From Dioscorea cayenensis subsp. rotundata (Eukaryota; Streptophyta; Magnoliopsida; Dioscoreales; Dioscoreaceae), in NCBI RefSeq assembly GCF_009730915.1, contig NC_052476.1, forward strand, positions 20,627,257 to 20,691,256: a DNA stretch of 64,000 bases, in the 5' to 3' direction. Each line of letters opens with the position of its first letter. The first letter of the stretch is position 1. The notes below the pieces were generated by a model. It was not told the DNA's origin, ran no database searches, and saw only the letters and a program-made list of their open reading frames with translations. This document shows, piece by piece, positions 37,068 to 46,630 of the stretch. The translations under genes and the position numbers were made by a program.

Positions 37068-39456
37068 AGGATGACACCTCAACTCTGTTGGTTGTATTAA
37101 TTTATTATTTGTTCACTTTGATAGTACTCATGAATAATATTCATTGGGAATTTTATGTACCTCTTTAAAACCCAATATTCTCAAATTAGATACTTGGTTA
37201 CATAATAATTTGAGATAAGTCTGTTCCAAATTATTATTAATATTATTATTAATTATTAATTATTGTTATTATTATTATTTCTTCAAATTTTACTTGAATA
37301 AATTTGTATGGCATTAATCATATCAAAGTTCCAAAAAAACCAAAAACTTAAAGAAAATTTAAATAAAAGTTTAACAATCAACACATCTTAAAGACTTTGG
37401 GATACTTTACAGTGACTGCGACAAAGAAAGGAACCATCAAACCATTCTCTTTTCTAATTTGGTTTCAGAGGTGTTTCTATTTATTGTTTGTCACCATTTC
37501 TTATTTTTAGTTATTTTTATTATTTCTTGCATTATAATTTGTGTATCTTTCAGGCAAATAACTAATATACAAATCTTAAAATTGGGAGGAAAATGAATGA
37601 TTGAAAAAAAAAATGGAGAAACAAAAAACAAAAGTTTAGAAATATTGGAAAACACCTGTAAAAACCCTTTTCACATTATTACTACTTGAAAGATACTTCA
37701 ATGAAATTTGGGCATATATATATATATATATATTATTACATCTAGAGCCTATAAAAAAAACATTTTCAGAGTTCTCCACACCCCTAATAATTAGATATTC
37801 AATAACTTAAAACACTAAACTATGACTTTTTAGGATTTATAACTCACTAAAATAATATATTTTACAAATGCAACCATCCAATAAAAAGCTTATCATTTTA
37901 TTTATTTTTTATTATATCAGGATTTGAATGCATATTTTACTTTTTTAAAGACGTGCCTTCAATAACTAATGAACATCTAAAACCTAGTCAGAGGTACTCA
38001 GAATCTAACCAAAAAATAATAATTACAAGGATAAATATGTAATATCAAGTTTTCATATTTAAAAAAATATATATATATATTATTCAGAAACATCTCATCT
38101 CATGGTAGGATCAATATCTGTATACAGTTATGAGAAAAAAAATAAGAAACCAAGCAAAACATCCTGCAGACAGATACACTTAAATAAAACTCTACAACTT
38201 GTCATTTAACTTGTCATTTGAGTCTGAACCTAAAGATAATGCTGGCACTAATAACAAGACAAATTCAAAACACTCTAGCAAACAATGGTTGTCATTGGCT
38301 AGAAATTCATATAATAATAACACCACATTTTTGTCAAAATAAAAGCAAGACCTGAAAACAGATGTCTCCAATCATAATTTTTGTCAAAATATATTCAGAA
38401 CCTAAAACATTTTAAAACAAGATCAAATCTAGATTCCACTCAACCTTGGCTAGAAATTTGTATAATAGTGACAACCTTGACAAAAGAAGTGTTAATAGAC
38501 GTCTGCAACATTTGGTCTCAGGCTAAAACCAAATTTAAAAACTATGTTCATTTTGGTTCTTCAATTGGACAACTAAACCAACTATGTTCGATTAGTCCCT
38601 CATCTATCACGATTACTAACACAACCCACTAATTGAGATGCCAGTTTAAGCTAATGTGGTCGGCATATTAAGTGTGCATCCATGACATATTTAGTTAGAT
38701 GAATGTCATTCAGATGAGAGATTGAAAATGATACTATTTTAATTGAGAGGCAAAAATAAACAATGTCTAATGGAAACCAACTAGGGTTTTAAACTTTAAA
38801 ATTAACCAGCTAAAATAGATGGCCTTGTCTTTTATCAGATTCGATCGCCTTGAAACCTAACTACAATTAGTTTGAAATCAATACGTACTGACAGGTAACA
38901 GGTCAAGATGATCCACAAAAGGTACAAAAGCATTATTGATTTTGGGTTGGATCTAGAGTTGTCCACCTACTTGCGAAACTGGTCATTGATGAATGATGCT
39001 GATAAGGTTTAGAGAAGTACAACTAATCCATACAATTCAATCAATTTCGAAACCAGAAATTAAATATAATTCAAACCTGGGAGGATAGAGCATGTGCCCA
39101 ATGTCATTGCCCATCTACTAAGTTGCTTGATCACTGATTACCCATCAAGTTTGTTGTTGTTGAGCATGACCTTCCAAAACTCTGGCATCACTAAACATGG
39201 ATGCCCTATTGCCAACAGACAAACTTAAAAGCATGCCAAGGTCTATACTCATTTCACTTGGAAAATATGTAAAAAAAATATCTCTCACATAAGTTTAAGA
39301 ATACTAACTCAGGAAAGCAACGGCTGTAAACATGAATAGAGATCAGCTTAATATTCAAATATTAGAGGTGTTTCTAATAACCAGATGAATATTAATAGTT
39401 TCAAGAAAAGACAGTTGCTCCACCAGCAGAGTAGTTACAAGTTGCTTGCTGCAACC
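35855..39456. other. RALF 3' UTR, then a long AT-rich intergenic stretch
   Basis: The RALF 3' UTR holds a GAT repeat (35959-35980). Beyond about 36150 I see only AT-rich sequence with microsatellites: GA at 36649-36674, ATT/TAA at 36850-36885, TAA at 37032-37065, TTA at 37228-37280, and AT at 37714-37732 and 38068-38080. The 83-codon frame at 38381-38632 is not convincing. Confidence 0.6.
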
Positions 39457-42263
39457 TCATGAAGATTCATCAGCTGGTTTTGGATCTTCAGGCTTTGCCT
39501 CAGACACACCATCTGTTCCCATCTCAGCCTTGAGGTTGTTGATGCTTTGTTCCAGTTCATCAATCCTGCTTCCCATCTCATCTAGTGCGCTGTGGTTAAA
39601 GACAAACTCTACATAGGCTATCACAACAATAAAAATCAACCCATCTTCAACTGTCAATGAGCTAAAACTCTCTAAAGGCGCAAGTCATGGATTTGGATTA
39701 TTTTTGCACCACTAAGGCATTTCCCTTTAATTTACTGCAGTCCCTTAAGGTCATTCTCATATGGCTAGACCTAAAATGCTTAAGAAATTATGCATTGTAT
39801 ACAAAAAAATTGGCATAATATTGTAAAAGCCAAGAAGCATCAAGAGAACAAAGTTCAATAAAGAAAGCTAGTGTAAGAGTTGAGATAGATAACACGTCAG
39901 TGCAGCAGATATAAAAAAGAACAGAATGTTCAAAAGGATATTCTTTCCGATAAGCGACTCAGACATTGTCTGGAACCTAGTTTGCTGCAAACAAAATAAT
40001 TCAGCATAAAGAATGCAGCATGTGCGTGCATGTGTCAAAGAGAGAGAGAGAGAGAGAGAGACCCACCATTTGCTGAAGAAGATTTTGTACCTAGACAAGA
40101 AACCGCAAGATTAAGCAAGGTCAGAAGATAATTTTACATTGATAAAGATGAGGATAGAACGGGAGGAAAAAAGAGGGTTATTTTTTACCAAAATATAAAA
40201 CTAAAAAAATGTTGAGATGATTTCAAGCACAACTATAACATGGAAATCTTTCATGCACACCTCTTTCTGGCCCATTTATGTAATTTCATGGAGTAAAAAA
40301 ATTGTTAAAAAAATTAAAATAGACAACTCACAAATACGGTCATATCTGCAGTGCTTTGTTGTAGGTTATCTGATTCTTGTCCAGCCTGAAACAAACATCA
40401 AAGATACTGAATTATTGGATGGGGTCAACCAAGAGTGGCAGTGAAATGATCAAGAATCATGCATGCAATCCAAGACACCTATAACCAAACAAAATATAAG
40501 CTAACTTACCTAACAAATTAAGGTTTAGATGATAACAACGTCTACATCAGCAATTTTAAAGTACAGTACTCATGAATTATACAGTAAAGCAGACAAAAAT
40601 AGTCCATGATATGACTCTGTTCTTATCATACAGCCAAAGTAAATTATTTATTTTCTCACATTACGTTCAGATACAATATATTCTCTCCATGTGTTGACTA
40701 ACTCAAGCACTTTTGATGCTTGACAAGTCCTTAGATATATCGGTGAACACATAAAGTGAGCAGAATATCCAATTACTACATCTCTTTAACATTTAAGAAG
40801 GCACATATATCAAATAAGTTCTCTTACTCTTCACTAACAGTTAGCATTCTTCCAATTTCCATTAAGTGAGGAAGCAACACCACAAAAGCACATAAGCATC
40901 ATAATAATCACTATATCGGTTGGATTTAATAACTTGCTGGTAGGTTGGGGCTTATGGCCTTCTTACACAATAAAATAATGGTAAAAGGAGAAAGACCCAA
41001 GATATCTTAAGACAAAGATATAAAGATATCCTTTCCAAGAAAGACATTGCATTCAGATTTTTCTTCGCATGATGACTGAAGGCATGTTTTGAATAATAAA
41101 GTTCCTTTCGAGTAGAAAAGATCATAGGAAGGAATACACTGAAGCAAAATCCAACATGCACTCAGCTGCATGGCCGCCTGGTTGGAACAAGAAGATGAGG
41201 CTCAAACTTCCCAAGAAAAAGAAAAATCACTGATATATTTCAAAATAATAATGTGTATTGTTGAGATAAAGAGGTGGCGGAGTTCTTAAACAACAACCAA
41301 ATTTGATGCTTGACTCACAAATCAAAGGCTGATACAGGTTCTTTCATCTATTGGTAGCAAAGAAGACAAAGGTTCTAGTTTAGGATAGGGATAAACACAA
41401 GGATTTCAAGCATGCTTGATCTGAAAATTCTTAAAATACTTCAATCTATGACAATCAAGTCAGGGCCCACAAAGAGACAACAGTTTGAAGAGAAACCTAA
41501 TAGTTTCCAATCCCACTGTTTCAAATGTTCAAAAGGATGAGATACATGATGATGCAAAATGGAACAAGAGGAGCTTAGATTAGAAACAAGAGAAACTAAT
41601 GATGCTCCAAGAGAACAAAAAAGGAGTTGAAGATGAAGGAAGCCAAACAAACCATAAAGAATCAATGAATAAATAAAAGAATAAAGTATTTCCACTTTCT
41701 AATCCATCATGCTTTCCCGATAAAATAAAATAAAAAAAATCTCAACCTACTCTGATCTTGTTTATAACTCCCAGTGTCATCAATTCCACCAATTTTTACT
41801 CAAAAATTCACCAAAATTTAAAATGTTAAAACTATAGCTAAAACAAATGAAAATTCCAACATTTACGAACCATCATCTGATCTAACATTTCCAATGAAAC
41901 ATCATATGTTTTTACAAACCCTAGACGGATTGAAACAGTAATACTACACGCAAACAATGATGGAGAGATTAAAACTTAAAACTACCATCTTATTTACAAC
42001 ACCAAGACTTCAATTCTACCATCTTTTACTCCAAAATTGAAATCTCAACTAAAAATTCACCAAAATTATAATGCAATTTAACAAAAACAAAAGAGTGAAA
42101 AATTCCAGCATAAATAACACAACAAGTGATCTAAACATTCAAATCAAGCACCATATGTTCCTACAAACCCTAGATGAATCGAAACAGCACCGTGTTTGGA
42201 AGCAAACGGTGAACAAATTGAAAATATGGATTGAAAGATTGAAGAGAAAGGGAATCAAACCAT
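39457..42263 (-). CDS. HSBP: Heat shock factor-binding protein (HSBP)
   Basis: Exons 40385-40332, 40090-40067, 39984-39942 and 39584-39457 join in phase to encode QSTADMTVF, VQNLLQQM, QTRFQTMSESLIGK and then IDEMGSRIDELEQSINNLKA with an acidic Ser-rich end. This is the small coiled-coil HSBP, which binds trimeric heat-shock factors and attenuates the heat response. The hydrophobic heptads sit in the first and third segments. The junction between the last two exons needs a U12-type AT-AC intron (39941-39585). A GT-AG reading would force an in-frame ALDEMG variant with no GT donor. The start is inferred: ATG at 42263-42261 directly followed by gtttga would give M + AGQESDN and an 83-residue protein, a normal size. 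That first exon is weakly supported; the rest is strong. Confidence 0.85.
39585..39941 (-). other. U12-type AT-AC intron in the HSBP gene
   Basis: The 5' splice site after GGAAAGA is ATATCCTTT, the U12 consensus. Near the 3' end lies TCTTTAAC, matching the U12 branch-site consensus TCCTTAAC at seven of eight positions. The intron ends in GCAC eleven bases after the branch adenosine. Joining A/TA gives Ile and keeps the HSBP frame (IGK-I-DEMG). There is no GT donor close to the exon end. Confidence 0.88.
41757..42240. repeat. Diverged tandem duplication, ~240 bp unit, in the HSBP first intron
   Basis: Collinear words recur ~240 bp apart: TTCA.TTC.ACCA.TTTTTACTC.AAAATT, AAAATTCACCAAAATT, AAATTCCA.CAT..A, AAACAT..CATATGTT..TACAAACCCTAGA and GATTGAAACAG/GAATCGAAACAG. 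The copies lie just inside the inferred first exon. Confidence 0.7.
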
Positions 42264-42902
42264 TTCGAAGCTCGGATTTGGATGCGAACTCAGCGAAATC
42301 GCTACAACACTCTCGCAACTCACGCTCTCAAAAACAGCGAAAGAGAGGGCTTCGCCTTCAAATTTCAAGCATTGGGTTTCTTTTGCTATAATTACCAATA
42401 TGACCCTGAATGGGCCTTTTTTCACTTCAGTCCCTGTCTTTACTTTCCTTTTGTTTCAGCCCTCTTAACTTTGAAATGGAATTTATGGTAATGAAAAATA
42501 AATAAATTTGCTGCCATGTGAGAGAGAGCTTCCCTTCAAATTTCCATTATATTCTTTGTTAAAATTACAAATATACCCCTAATCTTTTTAACTTTCTAAC
42601 ATATATGTATGTATGTGTGTATGTGTATACGACTCGATTATCTCCTTCCCTTATATTATAGTTATTTTCATCCTCCATATTTAGCGACACTATGGTGAGG
42701 TCAAGTGATTAATGAAAAAATAACTCCCTCATAATATATAGTCGAGACATAATAATGAAAAAATATGTGTTTAAAATAAGTCATCTATATTATAAAAAAT
42801 ATATTATTAAATATGTAAATTAATTTTAAAAACCATATACACAAGAAAAATTATATAAGAGAAAATATTAAAAAAAAATCACATACATAAGACACAAGCA
42901 AA
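42264..42902. other. HSBP upstream region
   Basis: No gene is seen. AT-rich DNA lies between the HSBP 5' end and the LINE insertion, with a GTATGT-rich run near 42603-42632. Confidence 0.5.
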
Positions 42903-44141
42903 TCCTGATAGTAGTTGGGCTAAAATCATTCATTATAATTACTCAACTGGTAGCCCAAATGGAATCTTTTTCCACAACCCACCTAGAAACAAATCTTTCT
43001 TTTGGGCAAGAGTGAACTCTACTTTACTTCCCTTCCGATCCTGTATACACAAAATCATCAGAAATGGCTCAAACACATCTCTTTGGTTTGACCGTTGGCA
43101 TGATGGACAATTGCTCAAAGATCTCTGGCCAACACTTTTTTCGGATTGTACATCTCCTTGGATAAATATTAGACAATTCATCCAACTTATTAATTGTCCA
43201 GAGGTTCTCTTTTACTCTGCTCCCTCAGACATGTTATCCTATCTTTTAGAGATCATTCCAGATTGCTCTCATAGTCAGGAAGATTTCTATTCCTGGGCAT
43301 TGGAAAAAAGTGGAAAATTCACTGTCAAATCATTTTATAAATTCCTCATTGATGGTGGAATGCGTAGTCCACTTTATTCTCATTTCTGGAAAACCCGTTG
43401 TCCTAGCAAAATAACTCTTTTCTGCTGCCTCGCTGGGGAAGATAAAATTCTCACTTTCACAAATCTCTTCAAAAGAGGGTGCAACACTCAAAGCTCCACA
43501 GACACCTGTGTTCTATGTCACAAAGCTTCAGAAAATGTTAACCATCTTTTTCTTGAATGTGATTTCTCCAATCGTCTCTGGGGTTTCTTTTCTCAAATCC
43601 TTGGTTTCAACCTTTCTCCACATTCAATTTCCACTCTTTGGACTTCTTGGATTCCATCTCTTATCCCACAACACCGAACCCTCTGGGATCTTATTTCCCG
43701 TGCAATCTTGTGGAATATCTGGATTGAACGAAACACTCGTATTTTCCATTTGACTGCTTTACCGGTTTACAATATCTTTATTAAAAGCGCTAATATGCTC
43801 TCTCTTGGTACTCAATTACGGGGAGATAGTCGCGAACCGGGTCCTTACTCGAAGCTTCACTCGAAAAATCAAGCGCTCTCTTAACTTCTACAACGCTAGA
43901 GACTCAAACCCTGTTGGAGAATCGGACTCTGATCATGCGCAGGAGTAGTTGCTCCTTTTGATGGCTTGGATAGGCTCGAGGGACTGCAGCGGTGTCTTCC
44001 GCCTTTCCTAACTCCTTCTCTCCATGTCTTTTATTTTCCTGTTGTTTCTAGTTCCTCTCCTCACTTCTGATGAGAGATTTTATCTTGTACTCTGTCTCTT
44101 TTTATTCAATAAAGCTATGGTTTATCCACATTTATTTCAAA
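42903..44141 (+). mobile_element. 5'-truncated LINE with 14-bp target duplication
   Basis: AAGACACAAGCAAA flanks both sides (42889-42902 and 44142-44155), a perfect 14-bp target duplication. The insert begins in the middle of the second LINE reading frame and ends with a 3' UTR carrying TTCAATAAAGCTATGGTTTATCCAC and a short T/A tail. 5' truncation with a variable-length target duplication is the hallmark of target-primed reverse transcription. The intact remaining frame and perfect duplication suggest a young insertion. Confidence 0.93.
42904..43884 (+). pseudogene. LINE ORF2 C-terminus with zf-RVT domain
   Basis: The frame is open from the truncation point to TAA at 43882-43884. It encodes the tail of a plant LINE polyprotein: a stretch with SFFWARVNS, then SLWFDRWHDGQLLKDLWP, the YSWALEKSGKFTVKSFY segment, and the reverse-transcriptase zinc-binding module (KITLFCCLAGEDKI, CVLCHKASENVNHLFLECDF, LWNIWIERNTRIFH). 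Endonuclease and reverse-transcriptase domains are missing. The first ATG, at 43012, is internal to the ancestral protein, so any product would be a domain fragment. Confidence 0.92.
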
Positions 44142-44488
44142 AAGACACAAGCAAAAAGAGTATTATGTAATGCATATATTTTTTTAAAAAAAAAACAAAG
44201 TTCGCAATGGAACACAAAGTCCATGTATTGCAAGCTAGCGAATTGGATCAGATTGAGCCTATGCTCCTACTCAAATTGAATCAAACCCATTTTTTATTAA
44301 AAATTAATAAATCACAATTTTATTATGTTAAAAAAAACCTACAAAACTAAAACAGCATAAGGAAAGAAAATATAAAAAAGAAAACAGAATGTTGTCTTCC
44401 AAAAGCCATTAAAAATTATTTTAAAACCATAAATAAATCAGGAAATTCTAATTATTTTATTTTATTTTATTTTATTAATTCATTAATT

Positions 44489-44625
44489 ATAGCCAATGAC
44501 CGCTAGGTCAATTGGCACCGGGTTCCTCAGGGAGACCCAGGTTCGCTTCAGAGCGCCGCTCCCATGTGTACGTCCTGATTACTTTTAGATGGGCCCTTGT
44601 TGTCTATTTGTAAAAACAAAATAAA
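44489..44625 (+). mobile_element. tRNA-derived SINE
   Basis: A tRNA-like head has an A-box-like TAGGTCAATTGGCA and, about 35 bp on, a B-box-like GGTTCGCTTC. A body ending TTGTTGTCTATTTG and an A-rich tail (TAAAAACAAAATAAA) follow. TCATTAATT occurs on both sides (44480-44488 and 44626-44634) as target duplication. Confidence 0.72.
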
Positions 44626-44695
44626 TCATTAATTTTAATTATTATATTTACAATAATAAAACACAAAACCAATCTTGGTACTGCCACCTTCATCT

Positions 44696-44745
44696 CCACG
44701 TGTCACTTTCTCAAACCCACAACACCTCTTCTTCCGCCACGTGTC
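44696..44745 (+). promoter_or_regulatory. Paired ABRE/G-box elements upstream of TSPO
   Basis: CCACGTGTCACTTTCT occurs twice, with core CCACGTGTC at 44696-44704 and 44737-44745, 41 bp apart and about 125-170 bp before the ATG. ACGTGTC is the core of an abscisic-acid response element, and paired ABREs are typical of ABA-inducible genes. Arabidopsis TSPO is induced by ABA and osmotic stress. A CATGCATG (RY-like) word follows at about 44774. Confidence 0.75.
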
Positions 44746-44869
44746 ACTTTCTTCCCATCTTTCCTCTCCCTCCATGCATGCATATACCTTTCCATCCTCT
44801 TCACCACCCTTTCTCTCTTGACCTTTTCCCCCTCCTTCTCACCAGATCCACTTCCTCTTCCTCTCTCCA

Positions 44870-45424
44870 ATGGCCACCACCGAACTCCGTCACCGTCCAC
44901 CAACCATCACCGCCACCACCACCACCACCTCCAAATCCAGAAACTCCGGCAAGAAGATGGCCATGGCAAGAAGAGGACTCAAATCTTTAGCCATTGCCAT
45001 TTCCTTTCCTTTAGCTTTAACAACCATTGTCCTTCTTCTCTTCACCACCTCTTCTTCTTCTCAAACTCATTCTTCTAGACCTTTCTGGTACCCACCAGAA
45101 TGGGCTTTCCATTTAGCCACTGTTTCTTGTTCTTCTCTAATGGGTTTATCTTCTTGGTTAGCTTGGGCTGAAGGTGGCTTTCACCGGCGGTTGGAGGCTT
45201 TTCCGTTGTACTTAGCTCAGCTTGTGTTTGGCTTGGCTTGGGGTCCTCTTCTTTTTGGGAAGGGTTCACCGAAGGCGGCGTTGGTGGTGGCCGTTGGGCT
45301 CGTCGTCGCGTTGGGTGGCTGTGTTCGGTGTTTCCGGCGAGTGAACCCTATTGCGGCTGATTTGGTTAAACCTTGTTTGGCTTGGGCTGTTTTCTTGGCT
45401 CTGTTTAGTTATCATCTTGTTTGA
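44870..45424 (+). CDS. TSPO: Translocator protein TSPO/MBR family
   Basis: An intronless 184-residue protein. A plant-type N-terminal extension rich in Thr, Ser and basic residues (~1-40) precedes the five-helix TspO/MBR domain. This runs through LAIAISFPLALTTIVLLLFT, the hallmark PFWYPPEWAFHLATV, LMGLSSWLAWAEGGF, YLAQLVFGLAWGPLLFG, and the final VKPCLAWAVFLALFSYHLV. Plant TSPO is a stress- and ABA-induced membrane protein of the ER/Golgi that binds heme and porphyrins and is degraded by autophagy. The ATG at 44870 gives the usual plant length; in-frame ATGs at 44957 and 44963 would remove most of the extension. Two ABRE elements stand upstream. It appears intact. Confidence 0.93.
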   Translation: MATTELRHRPPTITATTTTTSKSRNSGKKMAMARRGLKSLAIAISFPLALTTIVLLLFTTSSSSQTHSSRPFWYPPEWAFHLATVSCSSLMGLSSWLAWAEGGFHRRLEAFPLYLAQLVFGLAWGPLLFGKGSPKAALVVAVGLVVALGGCVRCFRRVNPIAADLVKPCLAWAVFLALFSYHLV

Positions 45425-46460
45425 AAATGGTCTTGTGTTTGACTTTTGTTTTTATGGTCAACGGTTTGAAGTTTGTTTGTTGTTCTTGCTTGTATAATGT
45501 GGATGTTTGTTTAATTGTTTGAGTGATGTTGTTGGATACGCCTCAAACTTATGTTCATGAATATTTATGAGTTTATATATTATTAATTAATATTATTATT
45601 CCCTTTTTTTCTGTTTTCTTTAATTCAAGCTCAAATTATATTAATTAAGTGGGTTTGGGTTATGACATTGGATCTTATGTCAATAGGCTTGAGATTTTTA
45701 GATGTCTTGCATTACAAATTCTATTAAAAAAAATTTAATATTTTTTTAAGTATATGAAAAGGATTAATTTTTAATATTAATTTATCAATAATTGTTTAGT
45801 TTATTCACATAAGGTGTAGGTCTTGGTTTTGCTAGAAGATTGAAAAATGACTTTAAATTTTAGATTCCCACATGAGATTTTAGAGATATATAGAGATGTT
45901 ATAAGATTTTTTTATTTTTTTATTTTTTAAATAAAGTGAATAAACCATTTATATAATAGAAATAAAACAAACAAAAAGAGGTGAACAACAACAAAAATTA
46001 TAAACAAAACATAAAATAAACATGAGGTAAAGTACAGTCCCTGAGGTGAAGTAAAAAAAAAAACAACAAAATAAAGATTGGAAACAAATGAGAAAGCAAA
46101 TCCACTCTCTAGTGTCCGAGTTTTTTCAAGTTGATCACGAGAGTGGATTACTCATTGCTTTCTCAAGGTCCTAAGAAGTGAGGCATTTTCAGGTTTCTAG
46201 CTACAGAAATCCAATCATAGAATACAATGTAAATCAGGGTTTCTAGTTGCAGAAATCCAATCATAGAATACAGTGTGAGAACATGTGAATTGAAGATGTG
46301 ATTATTTTTTTCTCTAACCAAATATTTCAAAAGATGGCTATAGAAAGAAGATCCCCAAGAAATGAAAAGCATCCAATAAAATTGGGTTCCAAAGTGGTCT
46401 GTCGTCTGGACCTTAGAAATAGATTGAGGAAGAGAATCCATGGCTATTGAGTTTAGCTCT

Positions 46461-46511
<51 letters not shown>

Positions 46512-46630
46512 ACAACATAGAGTTATGCTTTTCCACATGCGGGATTGAACTTTATGTCTTGCGTAAGGTGAGGGCACGACGCACGTGGGTCTCCATTGAG
46601 TCTTGCTTCCCACACGTGTATGTCTCAGAT
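45425..46630. other. TSPO 3' flank and intergenic sequence
   Basis: No gene is seen. A minus-strand LINE-tail-like motif (AGTGAATAAACCATTTAT) lies near 45935-45955. TTTCTAG.T.CAGAAATCCAATCATAGAATACA is repeated at about 46192 and 46239. A (TA)n run spans 46466-46507. Confidence 0.55.

Noticed and set aside
39585-39590. CAG acceptor just upstream of the last HSBP exon
   Set aside because: It has no matching GT donor, and its frame replaces the conserved Ile by extra residues. The AT-AC reading restores the family sequence exactly.
44703-44903. 66-codon minus frame and plus frames at 44700-45078
   Set aside because: Shadows of the TSPO promoter and coding sequence; no domain, and they overlap the real gene.
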